The notes under the pieces: generated by a model
Told to the model about the DNA's origin: nothing
Database searches by the model: none
Seen by the model: the letters and a program-made list of their open reading frames with translations, nothing else
Assembly (NCBI RefSeq): GCF_030848565.1
Contig: NZ_JAVDDV010000007.1
Coordinates: forward strand, 124,001 to 188,000
Direction of reading: 5' to 3'
Origin: Natronolimnohabitans sp. A-GB9
GTDB taxonomy: Archaea > Halobacteriota > Halobacteria > Halobacteriales > Natrialbaceae
DNA: 64,000 bases
Position numbers and translations under genes: made by a program
Shown: piece by piece, positions 8,534 through 16,915 of the stretch
Numbering within the stretch: the first letter of the stretch is position 1
Layout of the letters: each line of letters begins with the position of its first letter

Positions 8534-9486
8534 GGTCTGGCACCCGTCGTCTCGAGTCGGTCCGACAGTGTATCGAACGGCACCGCGATCTCCTCGAGCG
8601 CCACGGACGTCGTCGTCTCGTCGAACCGGTCGGGTTGGACGATCGGAGCGAGTGCCTCGAGCGTGTCGACCAGCCGTGGCCCTGGCCGATTCAGGTAGTG
8701 GTGGCCGTCCATCGCCCAGACGCGACCCTCCTGGACGGCAGTCAGCTCCTCCCAGCCCTCGCGCTCGGTGAGGTCGGTCGCGTTCGCGGCGGTCTGCTCG
8801 AGGCCGAAGCCACAGGGCGCGACGACGACGAGTTCGGGATCGTACGCCCGGATCTCGTCCCACTCTCGGGGTCGCGAGCGCTCGCCGACGTCCGCGAGTC
8901 CGTACTCGCCGCCGGTCCACGCGACGAGTTCGGCCGTCCAGTGGCCAGCGACCATGACGGGGTCGGTCCAGTCGAAGATCGCCACGCGCGGGCGATCGGC
9001 AGGGTCCATCTCGGCCGTTCGCTCCCGGATCGCATCGATTCGGGACTCGAGGTCCTGGCGAACTTCGCGAGCCTGTTTCTCGCGTCCGGTGGCGCGGCCG
9101 ATCCGCTCGAGATCCTCGAGGACGTCGTCGATGCTGTGGGGATCGGTCGTCAGGATCTCCGGGTCGGCGTCGATCTCCGCGACGGCGTCGGCGATCGCGA
9201 CTTCGTCGACCGCACAGACGTCACACATCCCCTGGGTGACGATCAGGTCCGGCTCGAGGTCGTCCAGCAACTCGGTATCGACCTCGTAGACGCCCTCGTC
9301 GGCAGCCTCGAGGACTTGCGCGTCGATATCGGCACTCGAGGCGTCGGCGTCGATGCGAGAGTCGGTAACCGACGGCAGCGACTCGACCCTAGGCGGGTAG
9401 TCGCACTCGTGGGAGACACCGACCGGTTCGAGGCCGAGGGCGGCGACGGTTTCGGTCGCCGAGGGGAGCGTCGTGACGATTCGCAT
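8530..9486 (-). CDS. Periplasmic-binding-protein-fold protein, cobalamin-binding (BtuF-like), no signal peptide
   Basis: The 318 residues have the TroA/BtuF-like fold. The N-terminus is MRIVTTLPSATETVAALGL, followed by VGVSHECDYPP, the cysteine-bearing LIVTQGMCDVCAVDE, and a C-terminal GRVWAMDGHHYLNRPGPR. Relatives are annotated as cobalamin-binding or iron-complex-binding proteins. No signal peptide or lipobox is present, so it is probably cytoplasmic and not a classical transporter subunit. No ABC permease or ATPase is adjacent. It is translationally coupled to the JAMM protease gene (GTGA overlap). ATG 9486 was chosen because conservation begins there. Confidence 0.78.
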   Translation of the reverse strand: MRIVTTLPSATETVAALGLEPVGVSHECDYPPRVESLPSVTDSRIDADASSADIDAQVLEAADEGVYEVDTELLDDLEPDLIVTQGMCDVCAVDEVAIADAVAEIDADPEILTTDPHSIDDVLEDLERIGRATGREKQAREVRQDLESRIDAIRERTAEMDPADRPRVAIFDWTDPVMVAGHWTAELVAWTGGEYGLADVGERSRPREWDEIRAYDPELVVVAPCGFGLEQTAANATDLTEREGWEELTAVQEGRVWAMDGHHYLNRPGPRLVDTLEALAPIVQPDRFDETTTSVALEEIAVPFDTLSDRLETTGARP

Positions 9487-9545
9487 GGGTTGCCGTACGG
9501 TGGCAGCGACCAAAAACGGCGTCATCGGATCGGACCGCACGCGGG

Positions 9546-10154
9546 TTACCGTTCTGTTCTGGACGTCGTGGCGCTTTCTCCCGCTCGAGTCTCGAGGGCG
9601 CCCGCGATGGCCCCGCCGCCTCCGGCGAACACGAGCGGATAGACGATCCCGGCGAGGAAGACAGCCGGCAGGAGATCCGGCGCGCCGGTCGCGCCGGCGA
9701 TGGTCACTTCAAAGAGGAACGCGCCGGCAAGCGACGCCACCAGGTAGCCGGGGAGGACCGTCAGCTCGACGGTCGCTCCGCGAGCCGGCGCAGCTATTCG
9801 CTGGTACTTCGTGAGTGCGAAGCCGCCCGCCAGCAACGTCACGATCGGGACGAGGTACAGCAGCGCTGCGAACCCCTCCTCGCCACCGACGAACGACGTG
9901 GTGTGACTGCCGACGATCGGCAAGTCACGAAAGACGGTGTTGGCGAAATGAGCGTTGTAGAACACCCAGCCGACCATCTCGTACGTCGCCGGCTCTCCCT
10001 CGAACGCCTCGACGAAGCGCTGTAGCGGCGAATCACGGACGTCCGGCGCGACGACGATGTAGGTGATCGCGTACCCCAACAGCCACGTCACGAGACCGAC
10101 GGCAGCGCCCGCAGCGACCGGCAGGTCGGTAGCCTGGGCAGAACTCGAGCTCAT
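9546..10154 (-). CDS. Multi-pass membrane protein, haloarchaeal (DUF7978-like)
   Basis: The product has 202 residues and about five predicted transmembrane segments (AAGAAVGLVTWLLGYAITY, LLYLVPIVTLLAGGFAL, LPGYLVASLAGAFLF, AVFLAGIVYPLVFAGGGGAI). An external loop contains EMVGWVFYNAHFANT. This FYNAHF pattern resembles the haloarchaeal family DUF7978, recalled from memory. No catalytic motif is seen and the function is unknown. The start MSSSS is preferred to the upstream extension to 10223, which lacks conservation-like composition. Confidence 0.65.
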   Translation of the reverse strand: MSSSSAQATDLPVAAGAAVGLVTWLLGYAITYIVVAPDVRDSPLQRFVEAFEGEPATYEMVGWVFYNAHFANTVFRDLPIVGSHTTSFVGGEEGFAALLYLVPIVTLLAGGFALTKYQRIAAPARGATVELTVLPGYLVASLAGAFLFEVTIAGATGAPDLLPAVFLAGIVYPLVFAGGGGAIAGALETRAGESATTSRTER

Positions 10155-10281
10155 TACCGTGACGTACGGTCTCGCGGACGTTAACGGTACAGGAACGAGC
10201 GCTGTCAATCGTGAGTCGGTCACCCGTCAGATGGCCGGGATGGCGATCCCCGCAAGCGGTCACCGACGGCTACGTCAACTG

Positions 10282-10303
10282 CCACGGGCACTGTGGCCCG
10301 TGG
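10282..10303. terminator. GC-rich hairpin downstream of npdG
   Basis: CCACGGGC (10282-10289) pairs perfectly with GCCCGTGG (10296-10303) across a six-base loop. It lies 16 bases past the npdG stop on the minus strand. It could be a 3'-end or transcript-stability element. No U-tract follows. Confidence 0.35.
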
Positions 10304-10318
10304 AATCCGCCTCACAAC

Positions 10319-10987
10319 CTACTTGAACTTCACACCGACGTCGTGCAGGTCGTCGTTGTACTTCGCGATGTTGATGACCAGCGGGGTGACGCTCTCGACT
10401 TCGCTGGCGTTAGCGAGCGGGCCGACGTCGAGCGCGCGCAGCCCCTCGATTTCGGTTGCCAGGTTCCGGACGGTCGTCTTGGCGTCGTCGTCGTCCGCGA
10501 CCAGCAGGGTATCGAGCTCGAGGTCGGTGTCCAGATCCGAGAGCGCGTCGGCCGCGAGGTTGTGGAACGCGCCGACGACGGGGACCGCGTCCGGAGCCCG
10601 TTCGGCGACGAGTTCGGTTACGCTGCCGGTCCCTGGCGGGTGGTAGTGAAGGCCGTCTTCGTCACCCTGCATGCCGACCGCAGGCGTAACGAGGATCGTG
10701 TCCGAATCGAGGCTGTCCGCGACCGCGTCGACCGTGTCGGCGACGTGGTACGGCGGCACGCTGAGGACGACGACGTCGGCCCGGTCGGCCGCCATCTCGT
10801 TTGCAAAGCCCTTGATATTGGCTTCGACGCCACGCTCCTCGAGTTCGGCCTCGTAGCTCTCGACTGCGTCCCGTGCTTTCTCGGGATCGCGCGAGCCGAT
10901 GAGGATCTCGTGGTCCGTATCGCGAGCAAAACGCAGGGCAAGTCCCTGTCCGATATCACCGGTTCCGCCGAGTAGTGCGATGCGCAT
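10319..10987 (-). CDS. npdG: F420H2:NADP oxidoreductase (NADPH-dependent F420 reductase)
   Basis: The enzyme moves hydride between coenzyme F420 and NADP in the cytoplasm. The 222-residue protein starts directly with the Rossmann dinucleotide motif ALLGGTGDIGQGLA (residues 4-17), followed by the NADP-phosphate-binding IGSRDPEKA. VVVLSVPPYHVADTV and TPAVGMQG follow, and the VVGAFHNLAADAL block of the F420-contacting region comes next. The length and motifs match archaeal Fno/NpdG. It is a single gene with a hairpin downstream. Confidence 0.9.
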   Translation of the reverse strand: MRIALLGGTGDIGQGLALRFARDTDHEILIGSRDPEKARDAVESYEAELEERGVEANIKGFANEMAADRADVVVLSVPPYHVADTVDAVADSLDSDTILVTPAVGMQGDEDGLHYHPPGTGSVTELVAERAPDAVPVVGAFHNLAADALSDLDTDLELDTLLVADDDDAKTTVRNLATEIEGLRALDVGPLANASEVESVTPLVINIAKYNDDLHDVGVKFK

Positions 10988-11116
10988 ACACTGGCTTCGG
11001 GACGGAATCCGAATAAAAGGGGTGGAGAGTGGCCGATCTCGCCGGATTTTCGACCAGCGAGCTGTCAGTTACCCCGCTTCATGTGTAACGTCCTGTCTAA
11101 CCGACAGCAATCCGTC

Positions 11117-11374
11117 TCAGGGCGCGTCCTCCTCTTCCGGATTCATCGCTGCGCCCAGTTCGCTGTCGTAGGCGTCCCGCTCTTTGACCTCACGGATCCG
11201 TTGTTCGAGTCGGTCCTCGAGTTCCCGCCGTCGCTGTTCGTCGACGTCCGCGGCCGTCGAGAGGTCCTCGAGATCCTGGCGTGCCGTTTGCAGCACGGAG
11301 ACGGCCTCCTCGGTCTCGAGGTCGGTCGCACGATCGAGACTCCGTTCGACGTCCTCGAGTGTGGTCTCGGTCAT
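11117..11374 (-). CDS. Small acidic coiled-coil protein, haloarchaeal
   Basis: The 85 residues are mostly helical and charged, with a heptad-like run from LEDVERSLDRATDLETEEA through DLEDLSTAADVDEQRRREL to EDRLEQRIREVKERDAYDSE. No cysteine, membrane segment or known motif is seen. Similar small proteins are common in haloarchaea, but the function is unknown. ATG 11374 is preferred to a TTG at 11377. It is divergent from the UspA gene. Confidence 0.6.
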   Translation of the reverse strand: MTETTLEDVERSLDRATDLETEEAVSVLQTARQDLEDLSTAADVDEQRRRELEDRLEQRIREVKERDAYDSELGAAMNPEEEDAP

Positions 11375-11463
11375 CAAACGGGCTTCGACCGCGAGCGTCC
11401 TGAAAGCTGGCCCGTCATGGGCGGGTCGGGGGTCGGCGGCGACGAATCTGACGACCCCCCGTC

Positions 11464-11470
11464 TATATTA
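11464..11470 (+). promoter_or_regulatory. TATA box of the UspA gene
   Basis: TATATTA lies 32-38 bp upstream of ATG 11502, consistent with a very short or absent leader. Confidence 0.5.
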
Positions 11471-11501
11471 CCCACACCGTGGGCAGACACGGGCAGAGAC
11501 G

Positions 11502-11921
11502 ATGGTTCAAGAGATTCTGTGCCCGACGGACGGGAGCGAAAACAGCTACCGAGCGATAGCGCAAGCGACTCGGATCGCCGAGCCAGCGGATGCGACGGTT
11601 CACGTGCTGGCGGTGATTCCCGAGATGACCAGAGGGGCCCGACTCCGCGAAGAGTGGGAAGAACGCGTGACCGAGTCACTCGAGAGAGGAGAGGAACTGG
11701 TCGCGGAGGCAGACCTCGAGTTTGAGAGCGAGCGGCGACACGGACCCGTCGCCCAGGAAATCGTCGAGTACGCCGACGACCACGACGTCGACATGATCGT
11801 CATGGGAACACACGGACGGACCGGCCTCCACAAGTTCCTGGTCGGAAGCGTCACACAACGGACCATCGAACTCGCCTCGATTCCAGTGGTGACGGTGCCG
11901 CCCGACGAGGATACTGGCTGA
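11502..11921 (+). CDS. Universal stress protein, UspA family
   Basis: The product is a single Usp domain of 139 residues. It starts EILCPTDGSENSYRAI and ends with the ATP-binding pattern MGTHGRTGLHKFLVGSVTQ (G-x2-G-x9-G-S), then the IPVVTVPP strand. ATP-binding Usp proteins are cytoplasmic dimers linked to stress survival. The stop codon lies inside the terminal repeat of a palindromic element (11911-12019), so the last residues, DTG, are probably element-derived. Confidence 0.9.
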   Translation: MVQEILCPTDGSENSYRAIAQATRIAEPADATVHVLAVIPEMTRGARLREEWEERVTESLERGEELVAEADLEFESERRHGPVAQEIVEYADDHDVDMIVMGTHGRTGLHKFLVGSVTQRTIELASIPVVTVPPDEDTG

Positions 11922-12019
11922 CAACAGTCAGTGACCCGTCGGTCGCGATATCGCGACCGTCACCGTCGGCGACGGCCGCAGTCGTGTGACCGACCAGTGA
12001 ATAATGTTATCCGACAGTC
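11911..12019. repeat. Palindromic intergenic element, type P1
   Basis: This is a copy of the same roughly 108-bp element found inverted at 52016-52123, to which it aligns nearly throughout, and decayed at 44772. Its ends are ATACTGGCTGACAACAGTC and a CCGACAGT terminus. The core holds the perfect 18-bp palindrome GGTCGCGATATCGCGACC at 11941-11958. The left end overlaps the last UspA codons and supplies the stop. Confidence 0.8.
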
Positions 12020-12110
12020 TCAGTACACACCCGATCGCGTCTCGACGCCTGTCGTCCCGCGACGGCATCTCGCGTGTGATCGGTGTATGAAGTGTATTGC
12101 CCGACAGCAT
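12007..12110. repeat. Palindromic intergenic element, type P2
   Basis: This copy shares its left terminal repeat with the preceding P1 element. It contains ACACACCCGATCGCGTCTCG, then a CGCCTGTCG-type core, with a matching right arm. It aligns with 48064-48176, which forms the clearer long hairpin. Confidence 0.75.
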
Positions 12111-12161
12111 GAACAACGACGGTCGGACGGCGACGGACACTATAGTAACGATAATTCGAAT

Positions 12162-12173
12162 ACTATCGATAGT
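12162..12173. promoter_or_regulatory. Palindrome and TATA region before the Tat lipoprotein gene
   Basis: ACTATCGATAGT is a perfect 12-bp palindrome about 30 bp upstream of the TATA-like CATATATC at 12203-12210. That box in turn lies about 26 bp before ATG 12233. The placement fits an activator or operator site. Confidence 0.35.
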
Positions 12174-12232
12174 TTCATAGTTATATTGGTAACTCAATAA
12201 ACCATATATCCGAACTGCGAGCTGTTATAGAT

Positions 12233-13096
12233 ATGAATCGACGGAGATTCATTGCGATTGTCGGAACTGGTGCTGTGACCGGGCTCGCGGGCTGTGTCAG
12301 CGAGCTCGGGACGGACGATAACGACGAAAACGGCGACGATGACAACAGTGGAGAGAACGAGACCGACGGCGAGGAACACGGTGCAGTGTTGGCAGTCGAA
12401 TCATACATAGCGGCCGCCGCAGACGGTGATTTGGAGGCGATGTCCGACGCGATGCACACACACCACCCGTTCGATCCGCTCGAGATGTCCGAAGCCGCCA
12501 AAGACGACGAAAACACGGATTTCACGCTCGAGAGCGACCAGATCGACGACTACGAGGTCGAGCTCGTCGACGCGGAGTACGAGCCCGATGACGTCTACGA
12601 GATTCCCTACGTCGAGTTCTGGTTCCAGGACGTCGACCTCGAGACCGTCCTCGAGGGAGAGGAGGCCGCGCTGGTCGCCGTCGAGACCGAAATGGTCGAG
12701 GACGGCGAAACGATACTCGAGGAGGAGACGTTCGTCTCGCTGACCGACGACGGCGAGTGGACAGTCTTCGTCCAGTACGAGGCGCCACCGGAGATTCCCG
12801 ACGACGACCCCGTCGAAGACGAGGCCTACCGGATTGTCGAGAACCTCGAGTTCGACGAGGCGGCGGAACGAGTCGAGGTCCACTTCGAGCGGGACCTCGG
12901 AATCGACGTCGAGGAGGTCAACATCTACTCGACGAGTCTCGAACGAGAAAACACAGGCTATGGCTCCGACGACGTCGATGGACTCCCGATTACGATGCTG
13001 ACGTTGCCCTTCGATCCCGAGGGCGACGAGATCGTCGTCACCGCACTCGTCGACGACGAGGAGCTAGTAGTCCACCGCGAGGAATACGAACCGTAA
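12233..13096 (+). CDS. Tat-exported lipoprotein, function unknown
   Basis: The N-terminus RRRFIAIVGTGAVTGLAGC carries a twin-arginine motif and the lipobox LAGC (lipidated Cys at 22). The protein is thus exported folded and anchored on the outside of the membrane. A Asp/Glu/Asn-rich linker follows (about residues 25-48). Then come about 230 residues with an initial helix-rich part like a small NTF2-type or SnoaL-type domain (VESYIAAAADGDLEAMSDAM). The remainder is beta-rich (VEFWFQDVDLE, VYFVQYEAPPEIPDD-like). No catalytic residues are evident. The start is supported by TATA spacing for a leaderless mRNA. The TAA stop runs directly into a palindromic repeat end. Confidence 0.78.
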   Translation: MNRRRFIAIVGTGAVTGLAGCVSELGTDDNDENGDDDNSGENETDGEEHGAVLAVESYIAAAADGDLEAMSDAMHTHHPFDPLEMSEAAKDDENTDFTLESDQIDDYEVELVDAEYEPDDVYEIPYVEFWFQDVDLETVLEGEEAALVAVETEMVEDGETILEEETFVSLTDDGEWTVFVQYEAPPEIPDDDPVEDEAYRIVENLEFDEAAERVEVHFERDLGIDVEEVNIYSTSLERENTGYGSDDVDGLPITMLTLPFDPEGDEIVVTALVDDEELVVHREEYEP

Positions 13097-13120
13097 TACT
13101 GCCGGACAGCAGTCAGTGAG
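13096..13120. repeat. Solo terminal repeat of the P1/P5-type element at a stop codon
   Basis: The sequence ATACTGCCGGACAGCAGTC begins inside the lipoprotein gene's TAA. The rest of a P1 element is missing and a P6 element follows at 13137. Confidence 0.65.
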
Positions 13121-13136
13121 AAGTCGAGTTCGTCTC

Positions 13137-13216
13137 ATACGGACTGCTGTATCGATGTCCGCCAATCGCCCGAACGGGGTCCGCGATCGGCGGGACGTGA
13201 CGGCAGGAGACCGTAT
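13137..13216. repeat. Palindromic intergenic element, type P6
   Basis: The 80-bp element begins ATACGGACTGCTGTAT and ends in a GGAGACCGTAT arm. A central hairpin is formed by CCGCCAATCGC and GCGATCGGCGG (10 of 11 pairs). Its right half, read in reverse, matches 55676-55713 closely. The left end resembles the P4 element at 36032. Confidence 0.7.
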
Positions 13217-13272
13217 CGCAACCCGCCTCGAGCGAGCGTAGCACCCATTATTCCGGCGGCCATCGACCACGT

Positions 13273-14100
13273 ATGGACGATCCTTCTGTCATCGCCCACC
13301 GGGGTTTTGCGGGCGTCGCGCCCGAGAACACCGTCGGCGCCGTATCGATGGCCGCCGAAGACGACGGGACAGCGATGGTCGAGATCGACGTCCAGCCCGC
13401 CCGTTGTGGCACTCCCGTGGTGATCCACGACGAGCGACTCGAGGGAACTCGCGACGGGAGACCGCTGACCGACGCCGAGGGACTCGTCCGGGAGACCGCT
13501 CTCGAGGAACTTCGGACGACCCGCGTTCTGGGAACGGACGAACCGATACCCACGCTCGCCGAGTTGCTCGAGGCCGTCCCCGAGACCGTCGGGATCAACG
13601 TCGAACTGAAGACCCCCGGAACCGCCGACCTGCGGTTCGCCGAGTCGCTCCCCGACGACGAGCGCGACGAGCGCCGCGCGGTCTGGGAACCGTTCGTCGA
13701 GCGCGTCCTCGAGGAGTGTGAGGCGTTCGCTGGCGAACTCCTCTTCTCGTCGTTCTGTGAGGGAGCGCTTGCGGCCGTCCGCGAAATCGCACCCCAGTAC
13801 GCCGCTGCGACGCTCGTCTGGGACGACCTCGAGGCGGGCCTCGAGATCGCGCGTCGCTACGACTGTGAGGCGATCCATCCGCCCAGAAACGCGATCGTCG
13901 GGACCTCGCTCACGGACACCGCGTACGCCGGCTTCGGAGCGGAGCCGACACTCGACATCCTCGAGAAAGCCCACGCCGAGGGCCGTACGGTCAACGTCTG
14001 GACGGTCTCGAACTGGCACCAGTTCCGCGAACTGGCCGCGGCGGGCGTCGACGGGATCATCGCCGACTATCCGGGACTGGACGCGTTCTCGAGCGAGTAG
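13273..14100 (+). CDS. Glycerophosphodiester phosphodiesterase family protein (GDPD)
   Basis: The 275-residue TIM-barrel enzyme has the complete GDPD signature: H9-R10 in VIAHRGFAG, E18-N19 in APENT, the metal ligands E37-x-D39 in VEIDVQ, and H52-D53 in VVIHDE. Late blocks AIHPPRNAIV and VNVWTVSNWHQF complete the barrel. It hydrolyses glycerophosphodiesters, releasing glycerol phosphate and an alcohol. In archaea it may instead act on glycerol-1-phosphate lipids, which is inference. No signal peptide is seen. Confidence 0.9.
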   Translation: MDDPSVIAHRGFAGVAPENTVGAVSMAAEDDGTAMVEIDVQPARCGTPVVIHDERLEGTRDGRPLTDAEGLVRETALEELRTTRVLGTDEPIPTLAELLEAVPETVGINVELKTPGTADLRFAESLPDDERDERRAVWEPFVERVLEECEAFAGELLFSSFCEGALAAVREIAPQYAAATLVWDDLEAGLEIARRYDCEAIHPPRNAIVGTSLTDTAYAGFGAEPTLDILEKAHAEGRTVNVWTVSNWHQFRELAAAGVDGIIADYPGLDAFSSE

Positions 14101-14205
14101 TCACCGGAGAGCGATCCAGCAGGCGGCGAACTGAACGCCAACCGCGATAGTCGCGCCGATCGGTGTGGTGGTCAGCCAGGCGACGTCGAACAGGGACCTC
14201 GACAT
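14101..14205 (-). CDS. Possible 34-residue single-pass membrane peptide
   Basis: A short frame encodes MSRSLFDVAWL followed by a hydrophobic run containing TPIGATIAVGVQFAACWIAL and a terminal Arg. This would make one transmembrane helix. It fills most of the gap between the GDPD and FAD-Rieske genes. Support is composition only, with no clear promoter or ribosome-binding site, so it may not be real. Confidence 0.3.
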   Translation of the reverse strand: MSRSLFDVAWLTTTPIGATIAVGVQFAACWIALR

Positions 14206-14295
14206 CGCCAAAATTCCTCAGCAGTGACAGATAACCGTTCCGATCGGCTATCAGCCGTCGGCCTCGGCTCGACAGATGGCTGTCGTGGCCCGGAC

Positions 14296-15897
14296 TCACC
14301 AATCCGAGTCGCGGCGAGGTGGACGCTCCGGCGTCGATCCCTGCGTCGATAGATCCTCGGTCGCTGGCCCCTCGAGGCGCTCTCCCTCGAGCGAGAACCG
14401 CGAGCCGTGACAGGGACAGTCCCAGCTCCGTTCGGCGTCGTTCCACTCGACGAGACAGTACATGTGGGTACAGACCGCCGACGTAGTGTGGAGTTCGCCG
14501 TCGTCGTCACGAGCGCAGGCGATCGGTTTACCGCCGCGGCGGACGACGGTGCCCTCGCCAGGGTCGAGTGACTCGAGATCGGAAGCGAGCAGCGTCCGGG
14601 CCCAGTCGGTGGCGAACTGACTCACCGCGTCGGCGTTTTCGGTAAGCGTGTCCGCGAGGGACGTCTTCGGCGTGAACCGAAGGGGTGAGAACAGCTCTCG
14701 AGCTTGGGGCTTGCCGCCGGCGATGCGTTCGGCGAGGGCACGACCGGCAGCGACGCCGTTGGTCATCCCCCAGCCGCGAAAGCCCGTCGCGACGAGGACG
14801 TTCTCGGCTCGTGGGCCGGCACGGCCGACGAACGGTACCTTGTCGGCCGTGACGTAGTCCTGGGTCGACCAGCTGTAGGCGATCTCGTCGACCGGAAACC
14901 GATTGCGGGCCCAGCGCTCGAGTCGTCGGTACCGCTCGCCCGTCGGGCTGCCCTGGCCCGTCTTGTGGTCTTCCCCGCCGACCAGCAGCAGTTCACCGTC
15001 GTCGTCGCGGTGGGTTCGTACCGACCGGTAGTTGTCCCCCGATCGGTAGTACATTCCCTCCGGCGGGTCGCCGTCGAGTCGGATCCCGAGCACGTAGGAC
15101 CGTTTCGGGTGCATTCGCGCGAAGTAGCCCGCGCGGTCGAGAAGCGGAAACCCGGTCGCGAGCACGACCTTGCGCGCCGTCACCGTCGCCTCTCGGGTGT
15201 GGACGCGAGGGGGAGAGCCGGGCTCGACGTCGGTCACGCGGGTTCCCTCGTAGATCCCTGCGCCGTCGTCGGCCGCGAGTTCGGCCGCGATCGCGAGCAG
15301 GTACGACCGCGGATCGAACCACGCCTGCTCTTCGAACCGGACGGCTGCCTGTGCCCGCTCGAACGGCGGAACCGAGGTCACGTACGTCGCCTCGAGGCCT
15401 GCCGCCTGTGCTGCGTCGGCCTCGCGCCGGATCTCGTCCGGTTCGTTGCTGTAGAGATACGAGGGGTGGCGTTCGAACCCACAGTCGACGTCCAGCTCGT
15501 CGACACGCCGTTCGACGGTGTCGATCGCGTCCTCCTGGACCTGTGCGTACTGGTGGGCCTGCCGACGGCCGAACTCCCGGCGGAGATGGTCGTAGATCAG
15601 GCCGTGCTGGCTGGTCAGCTTCGCCGTCGACTTGCCAGTCGTCCCTGCTGCGACGTGATCGCGCTCGAGGACGGCGACCGACTGTCCGCGTTTGCGTCCC
15701 TCGATCGCCGTCGAGAGGCCGGCGATTCCGCCGCCGATGACGGCGACATCGACCGATCGGTCGGTCGAGAGAGGATCGTGATCGAATCGCTCGGAACGCC
15801 GCTCCGTCGGGTCACTGGGAGCCGACTCGAGTGTCTTCGCGAGCCAGGGGGAGGTCGGTTCACCGGGGAGATCACTACCGCGAGAGAAGTCGGGCAT
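14296..15897 (-). CDS. FAD-dependent oxidoreductase with C-terminal Rieske [2Fe-2S] domain
   Basis: The 533-residue protein has a DAO-type FAD module beginning VAVIGGGIAGLSTA (GGGIAG at 55-60). LVATGFRGWGMTNGVAAGRA closes the FAD fold near residue 370. A Rieske domain at about 465-530 has the cluster ligands CTH and CPCHGSRF (C-x-H and C-x-x-H). This architecture is known for putative glycine/D-amino-acid oxidase-like dehydrogenases in bacteria and haloarchaea. The physiological substrate is unknown. Electrons would pass from a two-electron flavin step to the cluster. ATG 15897 is chosen over the open extension to 15930. Confidence 0.87.
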   Translation of the reverse strand: MPDFSRGSDLPGEPTSPWLAKTLESAPSDPTERRSERFDHDPLSTDRSVDVAVIGGGIAGLSTAIEGRKRGQSVAVLERDHVAAGTTGKSTAKLTSQHGLIYDHLRREFGRRQAHQYAQVQEDAIDTVERRVDELDVDCGFERHPSYLYSNEPDEIRREADAAQAAGLEATYVTSVPPFERAQAAVRFEEQAWFDPRSYLLAIAAELAADDGAGIYEGTRVTDVEPGSPPRVHTREATVTARKVVLATGFPLLDRAGYFARMHPKRSYVLGIRLDGDPPEGMYYRSGDNYRSVRTHRDDDGELLLVGGEDHKTGQGSPTGERYRRLERWARNRFPVDEIAYSWSTQDYVTADKVPFVGRAGPRAENVLVATGFRGWGMTNGVAAGRALAERIAGGKPQARELFSPLRFTPKTSLADTLTENADAVSQFATDWARTLLASDLESLDPGEGTVVRRGGKPIACARDDDGELHTTSAVCTHMYCLVEWNDAERSWDCPCHGSRFSLEGERLEGPATEDLSTQGSTPERPPRRDSDW

Positions 15898-15966
15898 ACG
15901 ACTGGGGAGGGTTACACCGACAGCGGGCAAAAAAGGGGCGGGCGGACCTGCAAGTCCAGTTTCGGA

Positions 15967-16854
15967 TTACGATTCGAGCAGGTCGGGGAGTTCGTTGATC
16001 GACTCGAGGACGGCCGCGGCGTCTTCGGCCTCGTACTTTCGGCGCCCCTCTTCGCCCGTCAGCCCGCCCGTGAGTACGCCGATTCCGTGGTAGTCGCGGT
16101 CGGGGTCCGCATCGGCGGCGTTGGTCGCCGTTCGAACGTCGTCTAACGTATCGCCGACGAAGACGACCGTCTCGGCGTCGAACCGCTCGGCGAGGGTCAC
16201 GAGCGCCCGGGGATGGGGCTTTCCTTCCTCCCAGTCGTCCATCGTAAACCGGCGGTCGGCGGGAACGGCATCGTCGAGACCGACGCGTTCGAGGGCGATC
16301 TCGGCTTCAGCCTCGGGACGGCCGGTGAGCACGCCGACACCGAGGTCGTCGTCCTCGACGAGCGCGTCGCGGGTCGATTCCTCGAGCAAGACCGGTTCGT
16401 CGTGGATGAATCCGCGGCTCTCGATGTCCGGCTCGCCGCCCTCGAGTCCACGGTAGAGGTCAGCGCCGAGGTACAGCTGCTGGAAGACGTCGCGGAGCCG
16501 GTCGCAGTCCCAGCGGTTCACCACGCGCTGTGTCGCCTGGGCGCCGAGGCCGTCACGGACGACGGTCTCGGCTGCCTCGAGGCCGCCGCCGCTTGCGGCG
16601 ATCTCGTCGGTAACGTCGTCGATCGATTCGTCGTACCCCTCACTCGTCGCGAGGACGTACAACGCGGCCGCGTAGGTCAACTCCCAGTCGTTGTTGAACC
16701 CACCGGCGTCTTTGAACTGCTGGATGTCTTCCTTGCGGATCGTCCGGTCGTAGACGCGCTCGACGGACTCGACGATCGCGCGCCGGTAGGAGTCGGCGAC
16801 GTCGACGAGTACGCCATCGATGTCGAGGACGACGGCGTCGGAACGGATAGGCAT
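15967..16854 (-). CDS. HAD-superfamily phosphatase (TIGR01548-like)
   Basis: The 295-residue protein carries HAD motif [13 protein letters not shown] (nucleophile Asp near residue 10). Motif II is [12 protein letters not shown], the motif III lysine is EEGKPHP, and motif IV is [14 protein letters not shown] helical cap lies between I and II. It matches the archaeal/cyanobacterial HAD-IA subfamily TIGR01548, whose substrate is not established. Haloarchaeal members sometimes sit near his or aromatic pathway genes, but here the neighbour is the FAD-Rieske gene, 69 bp downstream on the same strand. Confidence 0.83.
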   Translation of the reverse strand: MPIRSDAVVLDIDGVLVDVADSYRRAIVESVERVYDRTIRKEDIQQFKDAGGFNNDWELTYAAALYVLATSEGYDESIDDVTDEIAASGGGLEAAETVVRDGLGAQATQRVVNRWDCDRLRDVFQQLYLGADLYRGLEGGEPDIESRGFIHDEPVLLEESTRDALVEDDDLGVGVLTGRPEAEAEIALERVGLDDAVPADRRFTMDDWEEGKPHPRALVTLAERFDAETVVFVGDTLDDVRTATNAADADPDRDYHGIGVLTGGLTGEEGRRKYEAEDAAAVLESINELPDLLES

Positions 16855-16915
16855 ACCCGAGCCAACGGCCTCCCAGGATAAAGGCCGACGGATCGGCGAT
16901 GGACGGCGGCGGTCG

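Noticed and set aside
14704-16146. 480-codon plus-strand frame opposite the FAD-Rieske gene
   Set aside because: Antisense shadow. The opposite strand encodes a well-supported flavoprotein.
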